A stretch of 64,000 nucleotides of DNA from Pseudoalteromonas sp. P1-9 (GTDB lineage Bacteria > Pseudomonadota > Gammaproteobacteria > Enterobacterales > Alteromonadaceae), in contig NZ_LKBD01000024.1 in the NCBI RefSeq assembly GCF_001399975.1, positions 1-64,000 on the forward strand. Direction: 5' to 3'. A model generated the notes under the pieces. The model made no database searches. It was not told the DNA's origin and saw only the letters and a program-made list of their open reading frames with translations. How positions within the stretch are numbered: position 1 is the first letter of the stretch; each line of letters begins with the position of its first letter. Of this stretch, positions 27,553-37,735 are shown piece after piece. The position numbers and the translations under genes are program-made.

Positions 27553-28734
27553 ATGAACAAAAATGTTGTACTTTTAGCCTTTTGCCAAGGACTTATTACA
27601 ACCGGTAATATTTTGCTTGTGACCATTTCAGCCCTTGTTGGAAAAGCGCTAAGCCCGAGTACCACATTTATTACCTTTCCCGTTGCCATGCAAATGTTAG
27701 GGCTACTAGTCACTACGATCCCTGCGTCACTGATTATGGCAAAAACGGGGCGAAAGCTGGGCTTTAGTTTAGGCAATAGCATTGGTATTAGCGGTGCCGT
27801 ACTAGGCTTTTTTAGTTTATTGGCAAGCCAGTTTTGGTTATTTAGCTTCGCCACATTTTTAATTGGGATTGGTATTGGCTTTGCTACGCTTTACCGTTTT
27901 GCAGCAATTGAAGCCAGTAACAAACCTGCTGTGGCAATATCTACAGTGATGGCAAGTGGTGTTGTGGCCGCGATACTCGGCCCTAATTTAGCGGTATGGG
28001 TGAACCATCACTACCCAGCATTAAACTACGCCAATGCGTTTATTGCCCTTGCGTTTTTATATTCAATAGCGCTAATGCTATTACAACTCGTTAAATTTAA
28101 TGAGGTTTCACATAGCCAAAATAATGGTGAAAGCAGACCATTAAAAGCCATTATTAGCGCGCCTAAGTTTATGACTGCAGTGTTTATTGCCATGGTGAGT
28201 TACACGGTAATGAACTTATTGATGACAGCAACGCCACTGGCGATGCATCGTCATGGTTTTGACTTAGCACAGTCAGCACTGGTGATTGAATGGCACGTAT
28301 TGGGCATGTTTTTACCATCATTTTTTAGTGGCAAATTAATAGAGCGATTTGGTCAGGTCACCATGATGTATGCTGGAATTGTTTTAATCGCCCTTTGTTG
28401 CTTTGTAAACCTACTTGGTTTAAGTCATTGGCACTTTTTAGCTGCGCTCTTTTTACTGGGTGTCGGTTGGAATTTTATGTTTATTAGCGCGACGCAAATG
28501 GTCAGCCAAACTTACCTACCGCAAGAACGCGCAAAAGCCCAAGCCACCAATGAATTTTTAGTGTTTAGCATGGTAACCCTCTCTGCATTAAGTGCAGGTT
28601 GGTTAGAAGCCACCGTAGGTTGGCAAACATTAAACCTAGTTACCTTGCCGATTTTATTATTAACAATCGCGTGGCTAACAATTTATAAAATAAACCAAAA
28701 AGCGCAGCTAAAGGTTAATTTAACGACGAGCTAA
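27553..28734 (+). CDS. Major facilitator superfamily transporter
   Basis: About 393 residues from ATG 27553 (MNKNVVLLAF), with 12 hydrophobic segments in two halves and a basic loop near residue 70 (AKTGRKLG) of the MFS signature type. The frame opens at 27505, but those first 16 residues are polar and unlike a membrane protein start. Substrate unknown; a drug or metabolite exporter is likely. It is convergent with the LysR gene, with only 8 bp between the stops. Confidence 0.85.
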   Translation: MNKNVVLLAFCQGLITTGNILLVTISALVGKALSPSTTFITFPVAMQMLGLLVTTIPASLIMAKTGRKLGFSLGNSIGISGAVLGFFSLLASQFWLFSFATFLIGIGIGFATLYRFAAIEASNKPAVAISTVMASGVVAAILGPNLAVWVNHHYPALNYANAFIALAFLYSIALMLLQLVKFNEVSHSQNNGESRPLKAIISAPKFMTAVFIAMVSYTVMNLLMTATPLAMHRHGFDLAQSALVIEWHVLGMFLPSFFSGKLIERFGQVTMMYAGIVLIALCCFVNLLGLSHWHFLAALFLLGVGWNFMFISATQMVSQTYLPQERAKAQATNEFLVFSMVTLSALSAGWLEATVGWQTLNLVTLPILLLTIAWLTIYKINQKAQLKVNLTTS

Positions 28735-28742
28735 TACCCTTT

Positions 28743-29609
28743 TTAGCTAGTAAATTGTGTTTGCAACCATTGATACAAAATCGAGAGTTCTGCTCGCTGG
28801 GTATGGCATTTAGGTGTGACAAAGTAATAACTAAATGGCAATGTAATCTGCGCTTCACCAACGCGTTGTAGTTTCTTATCTTTAATTAAAGGTTTTACAA
28901 GTTGATGCCAAGCGAGTGTTTTACCTACACCATTTTTAGCTGCATTTAATGTAAGGCCTACTTCATCAAACACAAATTGGGCTGGCATTGAGGGTAGTTG
29001 AAAATGCTTTTGCCAATGTTGCCAGCTTATACCACCGGGCTTGTCTTTCATTCCTGCAGCATAATGAATCAAAGGCAACTCATGCCGCTTTTCATAAACG
29101 TTAGGCGCACATACCGGATAAACCACTTCATTTGCCAGTTTTTTTGCAATGGCATTCGCATATTTGCCGTTACCAAAATGAATATGACAGTCTATATTTT
29201 GCTGCTCAAAATTAGCTATTTGATGCTGGCTAATAAAATGTATTTGATAGTTAGGTAGCAAAGCTTGCAGCTCGGCTAATTTATTCACCAATATACAAGA
29301 AACAACACTCGGGATCGCCGCTATAACCAGCTTTTTTACTTTCGGTGCTTGCGCTTTCTCAATACCAAACTCTATTTCTGAAAACGCTTTTTTAACTGAG
29401 CCATAAAGCTGTTTAGCCTCGCTGGTAAGTGCTACACCTTTTGATTCGCGAATAAACAACTTCACATCTAAATGGTTTTCTAGCTGCTTCATTTGATGGC
29501 TTACGGCGCTTGGCGTAAGGTGTAATAAATCACTGGCACGACTAAAGTTAAGCTGCTCAGCGACGACTACGAAGGTGTGTAAATTGGGTAATTGGCTGCT
29601 AATCAACAT
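28743..29609 (-). CDS. LysR-family transcriptional regulator
   Basis: A 288-residue regulator. The N-terminal helix-turn-helix (about 4-63: FVVVAEQLNFSRASDLLHLTPSAVSHQMKQLE) is of the GcvA/LysR type, followed by an effector-binding domain. It is divergent from the OsmC-like gene with about 104 bp between the starts, the usual arrangement for a LysR protein and its target. The intergenic stretch is AT-rich (aaattaaatttatatcac) and could hold the operator. Confidence 0.92.
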   Translation of the reverse strand: MLISSQLPNLHTFVVVAEQLNFSRASDLLHLTPSAVSHQMKQLENHLDVKLFIRESKGVALTSEAKQLYGSVKKAFSEIEFGIEKAQAPKVKKLVIAAIPSVVSCILVNKLAELQALLPNYQIHFISQHQIANFEQQNIDCHIHFGNGKYANAIAKKLANEVVYPVCAPNVYEKRHELPLIHYAAGMKDKPGGISWQHWQKHFQLPSMPAQFVFDEVGLTLNAAKNGVGKTLAWHQLVKPLIKDKKLQRVGEAQITLPFSYYFVTPKCHTQRAELSILYQWLQTQFTS

Positions 29610-29713
29610 TAATGATTCAAATTAAATTTATATCACTTAAAAATATTATCACTTTATTTAACAACACATAACAAGCAGAATTCACCTAAACAGGTTATTA
29701 ATAAGGAAATAAG

Positions 29714-30178
29714 ATGTCGCAACACAGCGCCATAATTGAATGGCAAAAAGCTCCAGGTGAGATGTTTATTGATGGTAAATATAATCGTGCACACCAATGG
29801 CATTTTGATGGTGGTTTTTCAATGCCTGCATCACCCTCTCCTATGATAGTACCGATGCCTTTTTCAAACCCTGAATTTGTTGACCCTGAAGAAGCCTTTA
29901 TTGCATCACTGGCAAGTTGTCATATGTTGTTTTTCTTACATTTTGCTGCCGATAAAGGAATTGTGATTGAGCGTTACACCGATAACGCAATTGGCGAACT
30001 TGCTAAAAACGATGATGGCAAACTATGTATTACCGGTGTGACGTTAAAGCCTGAGGTGATATTGGCAGAGCAATCAATTGCGCATAAAAAAAGCTTGGCA
30101 GAGTTACACCACCAAGCTCATGAAGCGTGCTTTTTAGCGTGTTCGGTAAATTTTGAGATTACCGTAGAGTGCTCGTAA
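29714..30178 (+). CDS. OsmC family peroxide-reducing protein
   Basis: A 154-residue protein of the OsmC/Ohr fold with the two redox cysteines: one in ASLASCHMLFFLHF (about 77) and one in HEACFLACSVNFE (about 139). OsmC/Ohr proteins reduce organic hydroperoxides with a thiol partner. AAGGAA at 29702 precedes ATG 29714. It is probably controlled by the divergent LysR protein. Confidence 0.9.
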   Translation: MSQHSAIIEWQKAPGEMFIDGKYNRAHQWHFDGGFSMPASPSPMIVPMPFSNPEFVDPEEAFIASLASCHMLFFLHFAADKGIVIERYTDNAIGELAKNDDGKLCITGVTLKPEVILAEQSIAHKKSLAELHHQAHEACFLACSVNFEITVECS

Positions 30179-30223
30179 TTTGGCAGTCGCTAGTATGCTA
30201 GTTGATGAACTAGCATACGCTAA

Positions 30224-30598
30224 TTACATTGTGAACATCTGTGAATCAATTGTACGAATAAGGTTGTTTACCCACTTACCGTATTTTTTGTGAATGCTAT
30301 CACCATCATATTTCAAGTTAAGTGAATCGCGGTACTTAATCGTGTACGTCTTTGCGTCGTAATGAATACCTACTTTAATCTGTTTACCACGCCAATTAAG
30401 TAAACCAGCGATTACGCCATCGCTTTCAACTTTACATGCCCACTGACGCTGCTGGCAGCCGCTTAAAATTGCCTTTTCAACTGACTCTTTAGTCATGTTT
30501 GACGCATTTACTTGTTGATTGTAGTCAGTTACTGGAATGGTTTTACATGCAGCGAGTGAAAGGGTTACTACTGCGATTAGCGCTATTTTTTTTAACAT
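30224..30598 (-). CDS. Small lipoprotein of unknown function
   Basis: A 124-residue protein with a lipoprotein signal: hydrophobic stretch followed by LSLAAC, lipidated Cys18. The mature part has two more cysteines (GCQQRQWAC, about 48 and 55) that could pair, and a compact alpha/beta pattern with LLNWRGKQIKVGIHYDAKTYTIKY. I do not recognise a family with certainty. It stands alone with its own spacer on both sides. Confidence 0.78.
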   Translation of the reverse strand: MLKKIALIAVVTLSLAACKTIPVTDYNQQVNASNMTKESVEKAILSGCQQRQWACKVESDGVIAGLLNWRGKQIKVGIHYDAKTYTIKYRDSLNLKYDGDSIHKKYGKWVNNLIRTIDSQMFTM

Positions 30599-30756
30599 TG
30601 TTTAGTCCTTTATGTTTTGTGTTCATTTTAGCAACGTGATTATTTCATTGAAGTGCTTAATTATCCAGCACATTTTTGTAATTACGCCAACGTTAAACAG
30701 ATGAGCTCTGCATTTTTTATTGCTTGATTATGTTTATAAGATTTCAAATTAAGCAT

Positions 30757-30785
30757 AAAAAAGCCCGCCAATTGGCGGGCTTTTT
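30757..30785. terminator. Terminator after the M16 peptidase gene
   Basis: AAAAAAGCCCGCCAA / TTGGCGGGCTTTTT is a perfect stem with A and T runs on both sides. It lies 16 bp past the peptidase stop codon (minus strand). Confidence 0.95.
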
Positions 30786-30801
30786 ACCGTGCTAAAAACG
30801 T

Positions 30802-33675
30802 TTATTTAAATACGTTTTTTACGTCCATCACTTCGATGTTAGCTTTATCGATAGCTAGCTTGTAGCTTTCAATTACCTTATCTTCATCGGTAAGTGATTT
30901 TGGTTTTTCAGCATTATATTTAAGCGGAGAAACAGTTTCGTTTGCTAAACGCGCTTTCATGTCTTTTGCATCACCGGTAATAAATACATAGTGAATGTTT
31001 TTATTTTGCAGGTTGTCACGAATAACACGATTTACATCTTCAACGGTTAAGCTCGCAAGCTGCTTACGCACATACGCAACAAACTCATCGGTATTGTAGA
31101 ACTTGCTATCAAGCGCATAACCTAGCTGGCGATCTTGGCTTGCAACCATTTGCGGCACAAAGTTAGTTAAGAAGTTACGAGTTGATTCGAAATCTTCTTT
31201 GCTCATGCCATTTTCAATTAGCTTATCAAGCTCGTACTGGGCAACACGTGTTGCAAAGTGTGCATCATTATTAGAGCGTAGTGGGCGCAACCAAATTTGG
31301 AAAATCTGCTCAGAACGACCTAAGTTAGCATCTGGTTTAGTTTGGTACATACCACGCGGGAAGTACTCAATATACGCGTAATCACCATAGTTCATACCAC
31401 GAATTTGGCGAATGCGCTGATACAAGAAGCTGTTTGAGTTACGGTGCTCACCAAAATAAGAACGCATTAACCAAAGTGCCGCCCAATCTTTATCGCTACG
31501 AATCGTATCAATCGGGAAACCAAAGCTCACCGCTGTTGATTTAGCTGGCTTTTCAACGATGGTTGCATGTCGACCTTCCAACTTAGGCGCATCAGCAATT
31601 GTTAGGCGCTTTTCACTGCCTTCAGGAAGTGTACTTAAGTCTTTAAGCAGTTTTGCTTTTGCTGCATCTGACATGGCACCTGAGATACCCACATTTAATT
31701 TAGCTTGCGTAAATTCAGCTTTATAAAATGCTTTTAAATCTTCAAGTGTTAACGTTTCTAAGTCAGAAATATCACCATAGTTGTAGCTTTCATAAGCGTG
31801 ACCTTGGTAAAGCTTGCTGTATAACACTTCTTTGCCAAGCTCTTCATCGTTAGAGGCTTTTAGGCCTGCTTTAATGCCATCTAGCTGCTCTTTCTTTAAA
31901 CGCTTAAAGTCATCTTCACGCCAACCTGGATTAAGTAGTTGGTCACTAACAATTTTGTACCACTCATCTACCTTGTCTTTATTAACACGGCCACGGAATG
32001 ACACCATTTCTTTATCAATTTGTACACCAAAGCTACCAGCAATTGGGTAAAGCGCTTTTTGAATTTCTTTGTAAGAGCGCGACTCAGAGCCACCGCGTGC
32101 AATCATGTTAGCAGTAATTGCTGCAAGGCCTTTTTTACCTTCAGGATCAGCTGCTGCACCTGTGTAGAATAATAGATTCACATCAACTAGCGGTGAGCTG
32201 CTACGCATATCAAGTACAGAAAATTTTGCATCGCCTTGCGGTTTGCTCATTTCGGCAACAACACCGTTTAAGTCAACTTCTTGCTCAAAACCTTTAACCG
32301 ATTTAAGCGCCGACATAGTCACAGTAGTGCGGCCTGAATCAATAAAGTACTTATTCGCAATTTCACGAATATCTTCTGCAGAAATACTATCGGCTGTAGC
32401 GTAAAGTTGGTTAATTACTTCAGGGTCGCGCTCAAAATGCATGTAGCTTGCAAGGGTTGACGCAATTGCTTGCGATGAATCTAAACCATTAACAAAGCTA
32501 TACTTTAAATTAGACTTTAAGTTAGCAAGCTTATCAGCATCAACTAACTCGGTACGCGCTTTTGCATAAGTACGATTAATCGCATCGCGTGCTTTTGCTA
32601 AATCTTCTTCTTTTTCAACTTTTACAAATACATGTAATAAACCGGGATCTTTGGTTTCTGGGTTGTAAGTAAACATTTGACTAGCAAGCTGTTTCTCCAC
32701 TACTAGCTCTTGGTAAAGCGCTGAGTTATTCGAGAAATACAGTTGCGAGATTAAATCTACTGCAGCACGGTCTTTTTCCGTTGGCTGCCATGCAGGACCC
32801 TTATAAGAAACAAGTAACCAGTGACCCGGTAAACCTTCGCTTTCTTTATGAAGATATTTTGCCGCTGTTTGCTTTGGCTCTACAGGAATATCAGCAACAT
32901 AATCGCCACGCTGCCAGTTACCCCAATGCTTTTTAACCAGTTCAATGGTATCGTTCGGGTCTACATCACCAGTAATAATTAGCGATACATATTCTGGCTT
33001 ATAAAACTTTTTAAAGAACTCTTCACCGTAGGCCATTTGATCTGGCATTTTTTCGATGTCTTCAAAAAAGCCCATGGTAGTGTGCTTGTAAGTATGCTTT
33101 TCAAACGCTTCGTTACGCACTGCACTTAATAGCTGGCGAATTGGATTAGCATTATTTTTAAGGTACTCACCTTTAACCGTCAGTGCTTCAGTTCTGAATT
33201 GTGATTCTGAATATTTTAGGTTTTGGAAAATATCGCCTTTGATTTCAAGCACTGTTTCTAAATGCTGTTTTGAAAAGTTAAGGTGGTAGTTGGTGTAATC
33301 ATTTGTGGTGTAAGCGCGGTTATCTACACCTGAATTTTTAAGAATATCTGAGTACACATCTTGTGGGAATTTTTCAGAGCCCTTAAACATCATGTGCTCA
33401 AAGAAGTGTGCAAAACCGGTTTTACCCGCTTCAACTTCGTTACGTGAACCTACTGATACTGGAATTTGCAGTGAGACTACATCTGGGTAATCTGTTTTAA
33501 CCACCATAACGCGAAGACCGTTATCGAGCTCTTCTAACACGTAATCTTGTGCGAAAACTTTGTTTTCAGCTTTTACCGACGTAGCCGCTTGTGCATTATT
33601 TGATGATGTTGTGCTATTACAACCAGCAAGTGATAGTGCAATTGCTACACTTGCTGCAACCAATTTAAGTTTCAT
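30802..33675 (-). CDS. M16-family zinc metallopeptidase, lipoprotein
   Basis: A 957-residue insulinase-type peptidase held in the periplasm by a lipid anchor (LSLAGC, Cys19). The first M16 domain has the inverted zinc motif HFFEH (His90, Glu93, His94), with the distal Glu expected near the region after residue 160 (FRTEALTVKGEYLKN). The second half (about 480-957) repeats the M16 fold without the zinc motif. Two-domain enzymes of this kind degrade peptides in the periplasm. It is a single gene with its own terminator. Confidence 0.95.
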   Translation of the reverse strand: MKLKLVAASVAIALSLAGCNSTTSSNNAQAATSVKAENKVFAQDYVLEELDNGLRVMVVKTDYPDVVSLQIPVSVGSRNEVEAGKTGFAHFFEHMMFKGSEKFPQDVYSDILKNSGVDNRAYTTNDYTNYHLNFSKQHLETVLEIKGDIFQNLKYSESQFRTEALTVKGEYLKNNANPIRQLLSAVRNEAFEKHTYKHTTMGFFEDIEKMPDQMAYGEEFFKKFYKPEYVSLIITGDVDPNDTIELVKKHWGNWQRGDYVADIPVEPKQTAAKYLHKESEGLPGHWLLVSYKGPAWQPTEKDRAAVDLISQLYFSNNSALYQELVVEKQLASQMFTYNPETKDPGLLHVFVKVEKEEDLAKARDAINRTYAKARTELVDADKLANLKSNLKYSFVNGLDSSQAIASTLASYMHFERDPEVINQLYATADSISAEDIREIANKYFIDSGRTTVTMSALKSVKGFEQEVDLNGVVAEMSKPQGDAKFSVLDMRSSSPLVDVNLLFYTGAAADPEGKKGLAAITANMIARGGSESRSYKEIQKALYPIAGSFGVQIDKEMVSFRGRVNKDKVDEWYKIVSDQLLNPGWREDDFKRLKKEQLDGIKAGLKASNDEELGKEVLYSKLYQGHAYESYNYGDISDLETLTLEDLKAFYKAEFTQAKLNVGISGAMSDAAKAKLLKDLSTLPEGSEKRLTIADAPKLEGRHATIVEKPAKSTAVSFGFPIDTIRSDKDWAALWLMRSYFGEHRNSNSFLYQRIRQIRGMNYGDYAYIEYFPRGMYQTKPDANLGRSEQIFQIWLRPLRSNNDAHFATRVAQYELDKLIENGMSKEDFESTRNFLTNFVPQMVASQDRQLGYALDSKFYNTDEFVAYVRKQLASLTVEDVNRVIRDNLQNKNIHYVFITGDAKDMKARLANETVSPLKYNAEKPKSLTDEDKVIESYKLAIDKANIEVMDVKNVFK

Positions 33676-33814
33676 ACTGTTTCCCTTGGTTTGGATTATT
33701 TTTCTATAGAATTTTTCTAAACTGGGTAATTATGGCGATGTTCGCAATGTTAAGCGAGTAATTGCGGTAAATGGGTGTAAAAAAGGGATTAATATGTTCT
33801 GAGAAGGCCATTTT

Positions 33815-33846
33815 AAAAAGGCCCAGAGCAAAATCGTACTGGGCCA
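33815..33846 (-). terminator. Terminator of the leucine-rich-repeat lipoprotein gene
   Basis: Read on the minus strand, GGCCCAG and CTGGGCC pair around a 12-base loop and are followed by TTTTT. It lies about 32 bp past the stop at 33878. Confidence 0.85.
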
Positions 33847-33877
33847 TAATAGATTAACTATTCTAATTCAGTAAAAC

Positions 33878-36514
33878 CTATCGAAGAGCACATTTATCCC
33901 CATTACACTCTACGGTGTCATCAAGAGTCAATATGCTTAAACTGTTGTTGTAACTTAAGTCAATTTCCGTAAGATTATTTCCACTTAGATACAATTCTCT
34001 TAACAGCCCAAAACTACTCACATCTATATTAGTAAGCGCATTTCCTTCAGCTTGTAGATAACTAATGCTGCTATTAAATGCAAAGTCGATATATTGCAAC
34101 TCATTACCCAAAACATCTAGTCTTAGTAAATTGCTATTGTTAATCAAAGCAAGTTCGTTTAGGTTATTTTGTTGTGCTTCAAGCACTCTTAATTCAGTAT
34201 TATTTGATAAATCCAGACTAACCAAGTTATTTGAGCTTAAATTTAATCGCTCAAGTAATATAAGCTTGCTCAAATCAACTTCTGAAATACCGGTAGAAAA
34301 CAAATTTAAGTCTGTGAGCTTTTGGTTGTTGCTAATGTCTAAATTAAGCAAGGAGTTGCCACCTAAAACCAAACTTGTTAGTTCCGTATTTTGGCTTACA
34401 TCAATTGATGTTATGTTATTTGCCCAAATATTTAAGTATGTCAGCTTAGATAAATGAGTAACGTCTAAAGAAGCTATTGAATTGAGAACCAAACTCAAAT
34501 CTGTTAATAAGTGATTATTGCTTAAATCAACCTCTGTTAACTGATTCATAGAAAGGTTTAAGTACTCTAAACTTGTATTGCCTTGAAGATCGATAGTTTT
34601 AATTTGATTCGTACCGAGTGATAGGTGTTTTAACTTAGCGTTGCGGCTAACGTTCAGTGTCGAGAGTTTATTGCTGCTTAAGTCTAGTTTCTCTAAATTT
34701 ACATTATTTGTAATTTCGATTTGTGCGATATTATTCGCACCTAGTACCAAGCTTACCAGTTCAGCGTTATTGCTCAAGTCTATCTCAGTTAAATCACTAC
34801 CCCAAACATTTAAATCTCTCAATTTTTTATTATTCGTCACATCAACATTAATAATATTGTTAGTTGATAACTCAAGTATTTGAAGTTCAGGGCTACCTGA
34901 AGTGACTATTTGTTCCAATAAATTATTAGTAGCCAGAGTTTCGGTTAAATTAGTATTGTTACTAAAATCAAGATTTAAAAGTTTATTATAAGAAAGGTTT
35001 ACTTTACTTAATGCTAAATTTTTACTCAAATCAATATAACTAAGCTGATTTGTATTTAAATACAACTCAGTAATATTTGGGTTGTTGCTAAGGTCTATTT
35101 GTGTAAGGGAGTTAACGGATAGATTTAGCACCTTCATGTTTTGAAAATACTCAATTCCCGCTGCAGAAACAATATTCTTTTGACGGCAATCTAACTCTTC
35201 TACTTGAGATACAACAATTAAATCTGATTCGTTTAAGCACTGTAATAAGTTAAAATCTGAAACCACATCCGCAATTCCAACATCAACGATTACTAAACGC
35301 TCTTTTTGCGATACATTTCCAGACTTATCAGTCGCCACGTAAGTGACTAAATACTCACCAACTTCGTTTGAATTAACGTTATGCGAAACTTCAACTTCAA
35401 CTAAACCATCGACTTCATCGTTAGCTGATGCACCAGGATCTTCAAAATTACTGCCCTGTGCTACCATCAATGGAGTTTTACCGTTCAAAGTGATTTCTGG
35501 TGGCTTTTTATCTACTACAAAAATAGTTCTCGTTGCTGTAGCTTTGAGACCTGAATTATCCTCCGTTGCATACTCAATAAAATATTCACCAACTTTGTTG
35601 ATGTTTATAATTCCGCTAACACTGACATACAAATCACCATCGATTATATCTGAACCAACTGCACCTTCATCAATGTACTGCGTGCCATACTCGATCGTAA
35701 TCGGGTTTGAACCTAAAACATCAATAGTTGGTGGTGTTGTATCTACAACATAAACTGTTCTTTGACTTATCGATGAGTTTCCAGAGCTATCACTGGCTTT
35801 GTATTCAACCGTATACTCTCCTTGCTTCAGGTGGTTAACATATCCACTTATACTTGGAATTATTTCTCCATCATAGTTATCAACAGCTATAGCCCCGCTT
35901 TCAACATATTCATGTCCATATTCGATCGTTACCTCTAGTTCACCGTTTAACGTAATTAACGGTGACAAGCTATCTGCCACAATTACTTTTCGTTCAATAC
36001 TAGATGCATTTCCTGAACTATCGACAGCAGAGTAAACAACCCTATATTCATCAAGTTTTTTAGTATCTACAATGCCAGTAATTTCAACTTCAATTTGACC
36101 ATCGACACTATCATGAGCTTTTGCTCCTAATTCAACATACTGGCTGGCGTATTCTATCGTTACAACTCCCTTACCAACTAATGTGATAACGGGTGAAGTT
36201 GTATCAACGACGACTACACTGCGTTCAGCTAATGACGTATTGCCAGACTTATCTTGTGCCGAATATGTAATACGGTATTCACCAATTTTACTTGTGTTTA
36301 CTTCACCACTACTCGTTACTGCAACAGCCCCATCAACAGCATCATGTGCCGTTGCTCCCGAATCCGTGTATTCGGAACCAAATTCAACACTCAATGGGTT
36401 ATCACCAAGAACTGAAATAACTGGAGGTGTCGTATCTTTTTTATCAGCCCCACCGCACCCAGTTAAGATACTTAAAGTTAAAAAAAGAAACGAAATGACT
36501 TTTAAATAAGACAT
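33878..36514 (-). CDS. Lipoprotein with DUF5011 repeats and leucine-rich repeats
   Basis: An 878-residue surface-type protein. The signal ends in ILTGC (Cys20). Five Ig-like domains of the DUF5011 type follow (about 30-405). Each begins with TTPPVISVLG-like text and contains a YxxxGAxAxDxxDG motif, then YTVEYKASDSSGN-like strands. From about 455 to 870 comes a leucine-rich-repeat solenoid of 21-residue units of the form LxxLxLxxNxLxxIDLSNN. The tandem layout suggests an extracellular binding or adhesion role, but no ligand can be named. Repeat count was made by eye. The base composition is more AT-rich than its neighbours, which may mark transfer. Confidence 0.9.
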   Translation of the reverse strand: MSYLKVISFLFLTLSILTGCGGADKKDTTPPVISVLGDNPLSVEFGSEYTDSGATAHDAVDGAVAVTSSGEVNTSKIGEYRITYSAQDKSGNTSLAERSVVVVDTTSPVITLVGKGVVTIEYASQYVELGAKAHDSVDGQIEVEITGIVDTKKLDEYRVVYSAVDSSGNASSIERKVIVADSLSPLITLNGELEVTIEYGHEYVESGAIAVDNYDGEIIPSISGYVNHLKQGEYTVEYKASDSSGNSSISQRTVYVVDTTPPTIDVLGSNPITIEYGTQYIDEGAVGSDIIDGDLYVSVSGIININKVGEYFIEYATEDNSGLKATATRTIFVVDKKPPEITLNGKTPLMVAQGSNFEDPGASANDEVDGLVEVEVSHNVNSNEVGEYLVTYVATDKSGNVSQKERLVIVDVGIADVVSDFNLLQCLNESDLIVVSQVEELDCRQKNIVSAAGIEYFQNMKVLNLSVNSLTQIDLSNNPNITELYLNTNQLSYIDLSKNLALSKVNLSYNKLLNLDFSNNTNLTETLATNNLLEQIVTSGSPELQILELSTNNIINVDVTNNKKLRDLNVWGSDLTEIDLSNNAELVSLVLGANNIAQIEITNNVNLEKLDLSSNKLSTLNVSRNAKLKHLSLGTNQIKTIDLQGNTSLEYLNLSMNQLTEVDLSNNHLLTDLSLVLNSIASLDVTHLSKLTYLNIWANNITSIDVSQNTELTSLVLGGNSLLNLDISNNQKLTDLNLFSTGISEVDLSKLILLERLNLSSNNLVSLDLSNNTELRVLEAQQNNLNELALINNSNLLRLDVLGNELQYIDFAFNSSISYLQAEGNALTNIDVSSFGLLRELYLSGNNLTEIDLSYNNSLSILTLDDTVECNGDKCALR

Positions 36515-36673
36515 GAGAACTATATTAATTCCATTTAATTAAAATAAAGCCTGAAATTTTATCAAAGACATGCTTGAAAATATATATAAATCAATTATTC
36601 ATAACAGCCTGTCAAGAACTTGAATTTTCCTCAAGTTCTATTTCAATTTTTTTCAGTCGCAATTTCAAATTTT

Positions 36674-36689
36674 AGATATTTAGACGTCT
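36674..36689. promoter_or_regulatory. MetJ operator, two met boxes
   Basis: AGATATTT directly followed by AGACGTCT. The second unit is a perfect match to the met-box consensus AGACGTCT, the first matches 5 of 8. It lies 48 bp before the start of the reductase-like gene, where MetJ with S-adenosylmethionine would repress it. Confidence 0.82.
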
Positions 36690-36737
36690 AAAAGGCTGCT
36701 ATAGTTACTGTATCGAAATTATTTATGGTACGGAACA

Positions 36738-37697
36738 ATGGCTTTATCTTTACAACAGAAAATTCAAGACCCAACACAAGGCGTTTATTTAATTGGTACT
36801 ACGCCACCAAAAATGGGTACTGAAAAAGATAAAGTGACAGAGATTGCCAATAAATTACTGGGTCGTTTACATGAGATTGAATATGATGGTTTAGTAATTT
36901 ACGACATTCAAGATGAAAGTAGCCGCACCAGCGTACCACGCCCTTTTCCGTTTAAGCATACCGTTGACCCGCGTGAATACAGCTTATTGCTAAGTGATTT
37001 ATCAGAATTAGATGTTATCACTTATAAAAGCGTCGCGCAGCGTGGTGTCGAGGAATTTAATGACTGGCTAACAGAGACCAAAGAAAAATATGCACTTAAC
37101 AACCTTGTTTTGGTGGGTAGTCCATCGTCTGAAGGTGAGATTAAATTAAGCTTACCAAACGCCTATAACGCATTAAGTGAGCATCAAAATAAGTTTTTCT
37201 TAGGTGGTGTTACCATCGCGGAACGTCACGCATCAAAGCGCAATGAACATGAACGTTTATTAGAAAAAACAGCGCAAGGCTGTGAGTATTTTATTTCGCA
37301 AGCGGTATATGATGCACAAGCGACAATCGACTTAATTACTAGCTATGCCCGTAGTTGCAAACAGCAAGGTTTAACACCAAACCGCATTATCTTAACCTTT
37401 ACGCCATGCGGCAGTGAAAAAACGTTAGAGTTTATGCAATGGCTTGGTATCTCTGTGCCAGAAGCAACTAAATGGCGCATTTTAGACTCTGAGCAATCAC
37501 TTAATGAATCAGTGCGCATTTGCCGTGAAAATCTAAACCTTATTTTACAAAGCTGTGCTCATTTAGATGTGCCACTAGGTTTAAATATTGAGAGCTTAAC
37601 CAACCGTAAAGAAGAAATTGATGCATCAATTAATCTTTACCGTTTATTAAAAGCAACAATGGAACTGAACCTGGCTGAAAAGCAGTTAGCAAGTTAA
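36738..37697 (+). CDS. Divergent methylenetetrahydrofolate-reductase-like protein
   Basis: A 319-residue TIM-barrel protein of the MTHFR superfamily, judged by GTTPPK at the N-terminus in place of the EFFPPK of MetF, by the GGVTIAERH block and by CEYFISQAVYD, where MetF has its folate-binding motif. It should reduce 5,10-methylene-THF to 5-methyl-THF, the methyl donor for MetH. This is inferred: it is distant from E. coli MetF. The MetJ boxes upstream and the metAH operon on the other side of a pseudogene support a role in methionine synthesis. No canonical metF is in the window. Confidence 0.78.
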   Translation: MALSLQQKIQDPTQGVYLIGTTPPKMGTEKDKVTEIANKLLGRLHEIEYDGLVIYDIQDESSRTSVPRPFPFKHTVDPREYSLLLSDLSELDVITYKSVAQRGVEEFNDWLTETKEKYALNNLVLVGSPSSEGEIKLSLPNAYNALSEHQNKFFLGGVTIAERHASKRNEHERLLEKTAQGCEYFISQAVYDAQATIDLITSYARSCKQQGLTPNRIILTFTPCGSEKTLEFMQWLGISVPEATKWRILDSEQSLNESVRICRENLNLILQSCAHLDVPLGLNIESLTNRKEEIDASINLYRLLKATMELNLAEKQLAS

Positions 37698-37735
37698 TTT
37701 AGGGCTCCAAACTACCTTAACTTCAAGTTTTCTAG

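Noticed and set aside
34000-35150. Regular repeats that could suggest a CRISPR-like array
   Set aside because: The period is 63 bases and the frame is open: these are leucine-rich repeats of a protein, with no identical repeats or unique spacers.
35343-35753. Open frames antisense to the DUF5011 lipoprotein
   Set aside because: They come from the repeat structure of the real gene on the other strand and show no domain pattern.
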